Shown: piece by piece, positions 47,640-57,798 of the stretch
Position numbering within the stretch: position 1 is the stretch's first letter
Layout: each line of letters starts with the position of its first letter
Assembly (NCBI GenBank): GCA_015680905.1
Contig: CM027383.1
Span: forward strand, 84,787,001 to 84,851,000
Origin: Coptis chinensis
Lineage: Eukaryota > Streptophyta > Magnoliopsida > Ranunculales > Ranunculaceae
Reading direction: 5' to 3'
Length of the DNA stretch: 64,000 bases
The notes under the pieces: model-generated
What the model saw: the letters and a program-made list of their open reading frames with translations, nothing else
Database searches by the model: none
Told to the model about the DNA's origin: nothing
Program-made: the position numbers and the translations under genes

Positions 47640-49150
47640 GTTTTAGATTTATCTTCATTTTTATTGGTTGTTTTGGATTTGACAGGGATATGATTTTGTT
47701 TGGATATGAAAGTCTCAAAAAACCAAATGAATTTTGCCAAGTTTTTATCCTAAACGACGTGGCCACATTGAGAAATCCACTCTCAAACGATCTGATGGGA
47801 TCGTTCCAGACCTAAAATTCCAGCAGCATCAGTTTTTTTGTCTCGAACGATCTCACCACATTGAGGACTTCACTTCCAAATTAAACGACCTGGTCATATC
47901 GTTCCAGAGCCAAAATTCCAGCAGCATCAAATTTTTGGTCCTGAACGATCTCATCACATCGAGACACTTCAAGCATAAACGATCTCACCACATCGACGAG
48001 TGTTAGTTCCAAACGATGTGACCACATCGAGGGACAGTAAGTCCAAATGACTCCATCACATCGTTCTAGAGGTACACTTGAAATTTTGATACTTTTAAAC
48101 AAATGAATTGATATTTGTGCAAATTTTCAAATAATTTTAGAAAATTCAAAATAATTTGTGTAAACCCTAAGTTGGTCATACATGTATTTTGTGTTGATAC
48201 CATCTCATAATTGACAAGTCTTGCATGTAACAATTTGTTACATGCAATTACATGCAAGACTTGCTATGATTTTAATTTTTCATAATTCAATTTTTCAAAT
48301 CAAATTACGATTTTTCTATCTCGATTGGTTGTGTTGATATGTTATAAACTTATAAGACATATGTTAAAACCCTAAACGTACTGAGATATACACTAAGTCG
48401 ATGTAATTTGGTCGATAATTCATCAGTTTTAATCGATTATTGTTCAATTAAGTATTGTTAATTGAATTTATAAAGTTTTAATCAACTTGTAATGTTCAAT
48501 TAGCGTAAACTGTGTTGAATACATATGTCAAAACCCTAAACTTACTAAGATATACACTGAGTCGATGTAATTTGGTCGATAATTCATCAGTTTTAATCGA
48601 TTATATTATTCAATTAAGTATTGTTAATTGAATTTATAAAGTTTTAATCAATTTCACAATTTGTAATGTTCAATTAGCATAAACTGTGTTGAATTTTGAG
48701 TCCCTAAACCCAATATTAGGCACAAATGGATGAACACGGGAATGATTCTAGCGGTGTAAGTGGGTCGTTTGGAATATAGGCTAATCGATATGTCCAGGTC
48801 GTTTGGAACATTGGCTAATCGATATGTCTAGGTTGTTTAAAACAAAGGTTTATCGATATGGCCATGTCGTTTGAAACAAACCTGCTGGAATTTTGGCTCT
48901 GGAACGATATGTCTAGGTTGTTTGGAACTGAATGTCCCGATGTGGTAAGATCGTTCGAGACCAAAAATTTAATGCCACTGGAATTTTGGCTCTGGAACGA
49001 TCCCATCAGATCATTTGGGAGTGGCTTGGGCAATGTGTCCAAGTCGTTTGGGACAAAAACTTGGCAAAATTCATTTGGTTTTTTGGGACTTTTATATCCA
49101 AACAAAATCATATACTACCCTGTCAAATCCAAAACAACCAATTTACTATA
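47640..49150. repeat. Large inverted repeat made of an AACGAT/CACATCG minisatellite
   Basis: The left arm (about 47640-48060) and right arm (about 48740-49150) are inverted copies: the left has AAACCAAATGAATTTTGCCA and, just outside it, GATATGATTTTGTTTGGATA. The right has the same strings in reverse complement at about 49060-49082 and 49090-49112. Within each arm a short unit recurs, AACGAT(C/G)T(C/G)A(C/T)CACATCGA on the left and TCGATATGTCTAGGTCGTTT on the right, with CAAAATTCCAGCAGCATCA spacers. More units lie at 50450-50570. A transcript across both arms would fold into a hairpin of several hundred bp. It sits between the convergent PMD and FAR1-type genes of the MULE. Confidence 0.75.
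48366..48695. repeat. 164-bp direct tandem repeat, two units, in the loop of the inverted repeat
   Basis: Units start near AAACCCTAAAC at 48367 and 48531; both contain GTCGATGTAATTTGGTCGAT and AATTCATCAGTTTTAATCGA. The copies are highly similar. The single CCCTAAA motif per unit is not a telomere array. Confidence 0.85.
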
Positions 49151-49499
49151 TAAATATCAAACCAAACAAACATATACATACATCCAAACCATCCAAATCA
49201 AGCAAACATACATCCATATATCAAATTTCACCAAAGAATGCTATCAAATTTAAGAAAATTGTATCAAAAACCAAATTACAATTCCAACCACATGAACATT
49301 AATTAAATAGACTTATTCGATAACATGTACTATTGGTATTTCAGACCCATCATTAGTGTGCTCGTCTTCCAATACTAAACTGGGAATGTTCAATGCTGTA
49401 AATTGCGCTTGTCTTGCTTGTAATGTAGTATCCCAACTATCTGCAATTAAGTGTCGAGCTCTACGCCATCTTCGCATCGGTTTTGGAACTAGATAATCA

Positions 49500-50675
49500 T
49501 CAACAAGTTCAACATGGACAAAATGACATCCCTATACGTAAGCGGTACCCCAACACTTTGCTTACTCTCTCAGGATTTGCTTGGATCCTCAGTGGCAAAA
49601 TAAGATGGCAGTACGTACTTCCTAAATATACGAGGATGACATTAAATCTCACCTTGTGCCTCGCATTATAGACTTGATATATGCTGGATAGGTTTTTAGG
49701 ATACCTATTTCTGATGGATTTCAAAACTTCTTTAGGCTTAACTGAATTTTGAGTCATCTCTGACAAGTACTCAAATTGTGGAATATTCAGTCGAGTAGCA
49801 AATGCATATCCTTCAAGGGTCTTCACCAGTGGATGGTTGTGAACACCATTAACAACAATAATTTTCCAACTATCGACAGTGTCACGTTGGAAAAGACATC
49901 TTAACTTAAATGGACATCCACATTTTGCGGTTCCTGTATTTCTCTTATTAGCCTTATCTTCACCTACATTTTTGTGTGAATAATACACACCCAAACTCTT
50001 ACAAGTTAAATCCAGCCTTGGTACTCGGTTCCCCTTAGCATTCTGTGACTTCTCAATTACTACAACTACACTACGTAGTTTTCCCCGAGCAGTTGCCCAA
50101 CCAATTATCTCATTACGTATATGAAATACCTAAAGATATGAAAAAAAAACAACAATCAATACACTAATATAATTTCATTTAGAAAATAAAATCAAATAAA
50201 ATCAATGTCTAATCTGTACCTCATATATATGTAGTAAATATTTCTGTCGTATCCATTGAAAGCGGTTGAACATCATCCACGTCATTCGAGTTTACAGGGT
50301 TCTCGGAACCCCACAAAGGATCCTGCATGAAGAACAATTGGTAAGTTATGTTTTATACAGATGATTTTTTATACAATTGTATTAGAATTATAATTACGTA
50401 CCCAAGTCGATTTGGTAAAATTTCATTTTAATATTTTTTTTCTCATTCGATATGACTAGGTCGTTTGGGACTCACCTAATTCAATGTGGTCATATCGTTT
50501 AGAACTGAAGGTAATCGATGTAGCTGGGTCGTTTATGATGCCCAAATTCGATTTGGTGTCGTTTGGGACTCGGGAAACACAAACTCTAGCTAGCTAGGTT
50601 TACCTTATGTCGTCGATGATTTCTTAGCATCTCCATTGTCTGACTGATTGTATCATCTTTGTCTTCACTTCCCAT
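49500..50675 (-). pseudogene. FAR1-type MULE transposase, N-terminal DNA-binding part only
   Basis: On the minus strand an ATG at 50675 opens MGSEDKDDTISQTMEMLRNH, ending at a donor (AAG|GTAAAC) at 50604. A second exon (about 50325-50225) follows a CATGCAG acceptor and reads DPLWGSENPVNSNDVDD. The third starts near 50131 (HIRNEIIGWATARGK) and contains CGCPFKLRCLF and IVVNGVHNHPLVK. These are the C..C and HNH ligands of the FAR1/WRKY-GCM1 zinc finger, followed by GYAFATRLNIPQFEYL and PKEVLKSIRNRYP. The sequence then stops being recognisable near 49640. The DDE catalytic core and SWIM finger are missing, so the gene is truncated. It belongs with the MULE 43527-51029. Confidence 0.8.
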
Positions 50676-51039
50676 TGCAATTTCTTCACTTTCAATACTT
50701 TATCTCATTTGGTCATCTTTCATTCATCTCTCTTCTTTATTTTATCTCATTTGTTCATTAAATGGTTCATCTTCATGTTCTAAAAAGCTCGGGTCTTCTA
50801 TTTTACTATTTTGAAGATTAGGACTTAGGGTATAGTTTAGAGATTATAGATTAGGAATGTAGAGAAAAAGAGAAAGACTGAACAGATTGGCTTCTGGTTA
50901 TCTCGATGTAGTTGGGGAGGGGGTGCCCAACACAAATTACGATTTTTAGGTCAATAGCAAATTTGTAATAATTTTTTTTTTTTTTTTATCTGCCCAACAC
51001 AAAATAGGAGGTCACCATAGTGAGTACCCTTAATAATTA

Positions 51040-51683
51040 ATTGATTAACGTCCAATACAAATAACAGTACTGGAACATCACGTCAGATTCAAGGAGATCC
51101 TTCAGTGAGTTCCATTATATCGCGGGACCATACAGATCAAATGTGTGTGGGCAGTATAGCCTTATGAATCCATTGAAACGCCCCACTTTGTCTTCTTCGA
51201 CTGATCTCTTTTGGCGTCCTCAAGAGAGATAACATATTATAGCAAATTATAGGATTAAAAATAATATATTAATCAGATACTGTATTTCCTATAAAAAAAA
51301 AAAGACAGATACTGTATTGCCTTAAAATATTGACATAAATGCTTAATGTATTAAGATGGGACAGATTATTGTGATAACGTTAAAAGGACATACAGTATCT
51401 GATAAGTTGCTTGCCCGTATTCTTTATCAACTCTTCTTTGTCTTTGTTTATTGATTCCATCAAATTACTAAGCCATATCAAGTTGCACTTAAACAAATGC
51501 AAAAAAAACCCGTTGATGCCTACATTTGCGGTCCTCCGAATTCATCCGTAAAAGTAATACAATGGCGACAGGTAAGTACACTACAGACCAAATCGGCTAA
51601 TGGAAAAGGAGAATGTATACTGACTTATTCAGGTTGGAAACAGTCAAACAGGGAACAATTTGGGGCAAGGTTGCCATATAGTC
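51040..51683. other. Unassigned DNA
   Basis: No gene was recognised. A short plus-strand open frame at 51497-51694 has no family match that I can name, and its end overlaps the hAT insertion site. Confidence 0.25.
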
Positions 51684-51691
51684 GTCTGGAG

Positions 51692-52547
51692 TAGGGGTGG
51701 GAATTTGGCCCTAACGACCCTAATCCGGCCCTGACCGACCCAACCCTAAGTCTCATAAAACTCTCACAACTAAAGCCCTCACAGAGTTTAGGGCAGGTCG
51801 ACCCGACCCTAAGGCCTTCTAGGCCAGGACTAGGACTAAGGTTCAAACATAGGCGGAGCTAATTCAAATCGACCTACCAAGCCCTAGTTATAGTTTCACA
51901 TTTTCACTATAAATACATTACTGTAATTGTTCAACTCTTTGTTAAATATTTTAAATTAAAATAACATTGTCGCTTTATAATTTATCACTTACACCCCAGG
52001 ATCTTCCAATAACTTGTCTTATATAACAAAAATTTGTCAACCTATCTACAGTAGAATGAAAAAAACAATGAGCACTAAATTTAATAAAAAATAAAACTTT
52101 ATTTCTTTGATCATCAAATCAAAGTCTAGAACTTATTATTCTCAATTTATTTTCCCACTTACTTATTATAAATTATATTTTTATTCACATCCAAACCAAG
52201 TCTAGAACTAAAGGTTTAGTCCCACACCATTAAAAGTCGAAATACTGAGCGGACATTTGAATACGTAAAACCAAAAAATAACATTTGTCTGAAAAATGGC
52301 ATTTGTAAAAAAAAAAATATATATATATATATATATAGGCCCGGTCCTAAAACCCGATTCTAAAACCCGGCCCTAAAGCCTTTAAAGAGGGCTTAGAGTA
52401 GGATCAGGGCTTGAGATTTAGACTTGTGACCCAGCCCGACTCGACCCTATGCTGAATTTAGGGCCGGGCCAACCCAACCTTAATATCTGAAGGGCTTTTA
52501 AATGTTCCAGGCCGGACTAGCCCGACCCGGCCCATTGCCCACCCCTA
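51692..52547. mobile_element. hAT-type non-autonomous element, 856 bp
   Basis: It begins TAGGGGTGGGAATTTGGCC and ends GGCCCATTGCCCACCCCTA, so the ends are inverted copies. It is flanked by an exact 8-bp duplication, GTCTGGAG (51684-51691 and 52548-52555), the TSD length of hAT transposons. The interior is AT-rich with GGCCCTAA / GGGCCGGG phrases near both ends, which would act as subterminal repeats. There is no transposase. The perfect TSD suggests a comparatively recent insertion. Confidence 0.9.
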
Positions 52548-52555
52548 GTCTGGAG

Positions 52556-53930
52556 GCTAGTCACTAAGGCACCCAGACCTGTTTGGGCGCCAGCACTCCC
52601 CATTAATATGGCAATGACACTCAAACCTGAGATCTCATTCTTGTGTGTCTGGCATTCCGAACCAGCTGATAGCTGTTGGTTACAATTCATATCAAAATGG
52701 TATATAATGCATTTTTATTAAGGAATGGTTATATCATGAATTCTACTTAAAAATGACTCCGAAGTTATTCCACTACTAAATACAATTATAATAAATTAGA
52801 ATATAATTTTTAGTAGAGATGTCTAAGACTCGTCAAAAATTGTTTACAATGTTATAAAATTATTTAATAGGTCAATTTTTTTTTAATTTCATAACAATTT
52901 TAACAAAATTAAACATATTTAATTGAACTAATTTTTTGTGGGAGTGTTATATACACAAAAAAATTAACTCTTAATTCATCTTGTAAGTCTATTTTTACAA
53001 AAAGAATAATTTTAGAGTTACTATAAAATGGAGTTCATATAACCATCTTTTTTTTTATTATTTTTCCTCGTAAATGAAATGAATCAAATCACAATACACA
53101 GTAAACTTAAACTTCTTGTGTAGGTCTCTGGGTGATCATATTCTGGACCTCTGTATGCTACGTGTCAATCAATGAAAATGCCACATGCGTTTGTAAGACA
53201 ATAACCGCACGTGCAATTTTGGAGTTGGGCAGTGGGCCCTCATGTTATGGAGATCACATTCTAAATTATTAACTGAAATTGTATGGGGTGTAGCGAAAAA
53301 AAAACTGAAATTGTATGGGAATTGGGAAGTAAGCACAGCAGCCAGGAAGCCAGGTGACAAAACATTATTAGCTTTGTTGTTCATTAATCATATTTGAGCA
53401 GTGTTTAATATATATATATCTTTAACAAAAAAAAAACAGTGTTTAATAAATTAATTGTACAAGGTATTTAAACATTAAACAAATGGCAAGTGGTACAAAC
53501 GTACGAGTGAGCGAGACGGTGATGTGGTATGGAAGAGTCACGAGGTTGCTCAAATTGACCATCACTTCACGTGAATTAGCGGCATTTTCTGCTTGGCTCA
53601 ATTCCAATTTCTATAAAAACCATTCATATAATACATTACATCCCATGTGTTTGTTAAAATTGTGTAAAACATCTAGAAGACTAGAATTGTTTTAACAATG
53701 AAAGCACGACACTGGACCCATAAGGCAAAGCATGTAGCCGTGTTGTTTATGGGTGATTAAGTTACTATTCTCTGTCAGTTTACATGATTGAACAAACAAT
53801 TTAGGACTCAGCATTTGTCAATGAAACATATATAAGCACCGAGTACCGTCCCGCGCGTATGGCTAGGAGCCCAGAATTAACTTTGTTACAAGTTCAAACA
53901 AAACAGTGAAGATTAAGTACACCTAGTTGA
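52556..53930. other. Unassigned AT-rich DNA
   Basis: A plus-strand 71-codon frame from ATG at 53483 (MASGTNVRVSETVMWYG) has no family match that I recognise. A C-rich phrase near 53850 (GAGTACCGTCCCGCGCG) stands out in composition but has no readable function. No terminal repeats were paired. Confidence 0.25.
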
Positions 53931-53936
53931 AAGGCC

Positions 53937-54130
53937 CAATATTTCGATATCTGATGATATATCAGACATCAAAAAATGATATATATCGGATATATCGATA
54001 TATCAGTTGATATATATTTTTTAGTTGATTTGTCAAATTTTTTTTTATATGTTGATATATTATAAAATATTAAAAATATTGATGATATAAACCTCAATTT
54101 TAACATAACTGTAATAATTCCATAATAATA
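53937..54130. repeat. GATATATCGG-rich dispersed repeat, second copy
   Basis: See 42661-43495. This copy is shorter and uninterrupted; it reads CAATATTTCGATATC, TGATATATCAGA and GATATATATCGGATATATCG. Confidence 0.5.
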
Positions 54131-56315
54131 GAAACTGGATAGAAATATAATAAAAAATAACTACTGTTCACCTCACCGTTCTCTTCAAAATAGTTAGATT
54201 ACCAACGCTCCCACTAGTAATGACTAATAAGTAATTACCAATCTCTTACTAAAATTTATAATAGTTTGGGGTTGTTTTAACTCACTGTTATTCAGATTCA
54301 CTCTTCGTATATGCAATATTTCGTCCCATAATCTTGCACAGTGGGCATGGACAAGAGTCTTTGTCTGTTTTAGAAGTCTGTAATAACTTTCTACAACAGT
54401 TTTTAAATAAATAATGAATTAGGAGTCCGTGATTATCACGGGTCTCCACTATAAAAAAAATGAGAAAAAGAGACTAATAAGTCATTCTCATGGTCAATTA
54501 TATCTCAGTGCAGCAAATTACACCAATAGAATGTCTATTCTTAAGATATTTGAACTGTTCTCATTCATTAAAACAACTTATTCCGTTTGCGCCTTTCACA
54601 TTACATTTCAATTGATGTTAACTATTATCAAGCAGTACTGGACCTAGTTTGTGACAACACTACACAGTACTACATACACTTCGTCTCCAACCAATAAGAG
54701 TTCGTTATCGATGAAGCCGTGTTATGCTGTCTAAACTCTAAAGTAATACCAGATTTAGAAACAATGGTCCCATCACTCCCAAGTCCCAACATAATTGCAG
54801 ATCCCGAATTTTCTTTTGAAGTAAAATTAGAATTGCATTTTCGAAAGAAGCAATGCAACAAAATGGCTAATAGAGAGTTAATCAATAAAGCTGGTACACC
54901 CACCTTAATTAAGAGTTAAGACCAGATGAACTGTTTAAAGAACATTATTTTGTTGTTAAAATGAGGACAGATCACTGTGTAGCTCATTAGGAGACTTCAT
55001 GAGAAGGTGAAGTCACATTATTCACGTAGTTCTAACTTCTAAGATGGCAATGAATCACATGCATTTCCACTAATGGAGGACCACACAGGTGAAGTTGCAA
55101 TCCTCAACCGCAAAACACGATTTGCCAATTTCACGCTTTCGAAACTTAAATGTTGAAGCATTGTCCCAAACACTAGTTCTCGGAAGGGACATACATCCCT
55201 TATGGGCATCCTTCTTGAGGGATGATACTTATAAACTAAGAAATGGTCCAAAATTTACTAGCCAACCATTCCAACCAAAAGAACATGAAATGTTTAAGGC
55301 CCTTTAGCTGAAAAGTAATAGGATAATGTTAGAATTTTATATTTACCACATTGCTTGATTTTCCGACAAAATGATCATACACTTGTAAGCCTTAGAAAAG
55401 AGGATTTTCTGTGGACTAAATCTTCAACGATTATTATTTGTTAAAAAAAATAGATTAATAAAATAAAAACTTCAATGGTTAAAAAGTTTTTTAAATTACT
55501 TTTAAATGGATAGAAATCGTCAACAACGTAGCATTTATAACTAAAATTATAACATAACTTGGTTGAAAATTTAGTTATGAGTGTTTTCTTTATTAATGAA
55601 ACGTGGTAATTTTTGGTGGGAGCAATTTTTGTTTGCACGCTTGCAGCTGTAGGCAGAACCGCAAAAGCAGATATAGCACCTCACTCTCGAACAGGTTTAT
55701 CATTTAAAAGTTAAAACTGATTTGACTTGAAGTACTAAACAGGAGATTCCACTAATTAATTATTGGGTTTTAGTCACAATTAGTAAGATATTGATGGCCA
55801 CGAGAAGTCGAGAATTTGTAGCCCTGATAGCAAGTCCAATGGGAAGGTCATATATCACCCCAAAATTCAAATAACTGTTACAATATGACTGCTAGAAAAG
55901 TCTTAAATTTGGTTTGTGTGATATACCAAGTTAAATTTGTGACATTGTCTAGCACATGTTAAAATAGAGTTATGAGAGACGGACGGATGTACATGAATTA
56001 AATTGCAACAGACAACAGAGTTTTTGTCGTATATACTGTTTACGGTACTGTTTATTTTAATGTTTATTTTTAACTAAATAGTGACAGGCAGGAGAAAATG
56101 TCTTACTACCAATTCCACAAAATGTTTTTAAAAAAATTCATTAGACTTCTTTTTCATGTTTTGGAATGCCAAATTTAACTGGCAAGCTAAAAAGTCTAAA
56201 AATCCTATGTAGCACCCCTTTAACAGTTCTCCATTAGACTTGTTCTAAAGGGATGATATTTTTATAGAATCAAAGATGCAAATGCATATAGAAGTAGAAC
56301 CATATATATATATGG
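54131..56315. other. Unassigned DNA with two open minus-strand segments
   Basis: Minus-strand frames at 54903-54670 (containing SGSAIMLGLGSDGTIVSKSG) and 55251-55039 (containing FESVKLANRVLRLRIA) have a coding look but belong to no family I can name; they could be exons of a decayed host gene. The rest is AT-rich, with several short inverted stretches and nothing else identified. Confidence 0.25.
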
Positions 56316-56702
56316 GGCTGGCTACTTTGACAGCTAATCTTGATAGCCCACCACATACACTAGATTATAGTCCATCCAACGTCCAAATCTTGATCTCATT
56401 TAACAAAGGAATTAGGGAGGGTAACTTAGTCATTTGACTTTCTATTCTAAAAAAAATTCACGAACAAACCACCCGACTCTTCTTCCCATTCCACCCAACA
56501 AAACCAATCTCTCCCAACAAATCCCATCTCTTCTCCTTCCACCAACAAATCTCAGCTCTTCTCCTTCCACCCAACAAAATCAATCTCTCCCAACAAATCC
56601 CAACTGAGAGCTTGATGAACTCTCTCTCCCTCTATATAAAATCTTCGACCGCTATCCTCACCTAAAGAAAACAATTCAAGTTTGAAGTTTTTTACCTTTT
56701 TG
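56316..56702 (+). promoter_or_regulatory. Promoter and 5'UTR exon of the FAR1-type gene
   Basis: A TATA box, TCTATATAAA, lies at 56631-56640. It is preceded by a pyrimidine-rich tract with near-duplicated CCCAACAAA(A/T)CCAATCTCTCC phrases at about 56488 and 56569. Transcription would start near 56665-56670. The first exon is short and non-coding and ends at a TTTTTG|GTGAGT donor (56702/56703). The outermost part (from about 56316, GGGGCTGGCTACTTTGACAG) resembles a MULE terminal repeat, which would make this gene transposon-borne rather than resident; the partner repeat would lie outside the window. Confidence 0.55.
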
Positions 56703-57180
56703 GTGAGTTATTTCTATTTTGTTTTAGTGTATCAAATGTTAGGAAGAAACCCACCCACCCACTTTTCACGTTTTTCATTTTTTCTAATGTTTGTGCGTGG
56801 TTAGTTTAATAGGCGCACACCTATAAATAGAGCATAACTAATAGGCGCACGCTCACATTTAATTATTGTCTAATTTTTTTAAGAGTTAAAATTGGAAATT
56901 TAATATGGGAGTCGCTTGATATTTATTTCGTTATGGTTCTACATTTATTCCGTTTGATATTTTCCTCGCTTTTTGAATTTTCTAGAAATGGAAGAGAATG
57001 TTGGAGTTGTTGACGGGTCTTCTTCTCGTTGTACTGCTTCCCAAAGTAAAGATGTCGAGATATTAGTTGTTCCGCACTTAGGTATAAAGTTTAATAATGC
57101 TGATGAAGCAAATACTTACTATAGAGAGTTTGGTAAACAAGAAGGATTTGAGATTCGTGTTCGGACTACAGATAAAAAAC

Positions 57181-57784
57181 TGTAGAGAAAAAAAGATGTT
57201 TTCTCATTTTGGTGTGAAGGGCGCGACCCGCACTCCATTTACACTTGGGCAAGGCTTGACCCGCACTCATACCTTTGGTGACTTACAGGCTCTTCAGCGC
57301 GACCCGCGCTCAAATTTGCCTGGTCGAGGGCACGACCCGCGCTCCACCCGCTATTTTAGCACGAATTTGCCCTTTTTCAGAAGTTTTCTGAAATAGTATA
57401 AATATAGGTTTTTTCTGTAGAAACCTAACTTTTCCAAAACAAAGAAAGAGAGAAATTATAAGTGAGCAATTCTTTGTAAGTTGAGTGTTCATTCTTTGTG
57501 AATGAATTGAGAGACTTGTAATATGTTACTCCGGACATCTAGTAAAGCTTGGAACTTGCAGTGTGGAAGTAGGCAAATTGCCGAACCACGATATATCTCG
57601 TCTTGTGGTTTTTTCTTCTTTTACAATAATTGTTTTACTTTAGATACTTGTTATTTGATATTTAGAAGTGTTGGGATTACTTTGGAGAGTGTTGAAGTCT
57701 TGTCTAGTAAGAAGGATCGATCCTTGTGTATGATTGATCTATTATAGTGGGTAACGTTGTTTCCACAGTGTTATATTCACAACA
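57181..57784 (+). repeat. 5' LTR of the copia element
   Basis: It is 604 bp, TGTAGAGAAA to TTCACAACA. A TATA-like TATAAATATAGG lies near 57398. Four copies of a GCGCGACCCGCGCTC-like motif occur at 57221-57235, 57254-57268, 57297-57311 and 57330-57344, upstream of the TATA where U3 enhancers are expected. Confidence 0.95.
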
Positions 57785-57786
57785 AT

Positions 57787-57798
57787 TGGTATAAAAGC
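57787..57798 (+). other. Primer-binding site of the copia element
   Basis: TGGTATAAAAGC starts two bases after the 5' LTR. It corresponds to the usual TGGTATCAGAGC, complementary to the 3' end of initiator tRNA-Met. Confidence 0.75.

Larger units (their letters stand above)
43527..51029. mobile_element. MULE, about 7.5 kb, carrying a PMD gene and a FAR1-type transposase remnant
   Basis: The ends form a diverged terminal inverted repeat of about 100 bp. On the left, ATGAACCCCATTTTGTGTTA continues to GGCAGA and later AATTGTGTTGGGC. The right end in reverse complement reads GGGTACTCACTATGGTGACC, then CTCCTATTTTGTGTTGGGC and later AATTTGTGTTGGGC. The boundaries are approximate; the flanks (CTTAAGAAG and CTTAATAAT) may be a decayed 9-bp TSD. 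Inside lie, in order, a plus-strand plant-mobile-domain gene (45113-47504), a minisatellite inverted repeat (47640-49150) and a minus-strand FAR1-type DNA-binding fragment (49500-50675). The catalytic core of a transposase is absent, so the element is dead or non-autonomous. Confidence 0.7.

Noticed and set aside
48366-48545. AAACCCTAAA motifs as interstitial telomere sequence (also around 37945)
   Set aside because: Only one or two motif copies occur per site, within a 164-bp unit or in unique sequence; no tandem telomere array is present.
47740-49090. Regularly spaced short repeats that superficially resemble a CRISPR array
   Set aside because: The units vary in length and sequence, occur in inverted arms, have no unique spacers of fixed size, and the genome is a plant nuclear one.
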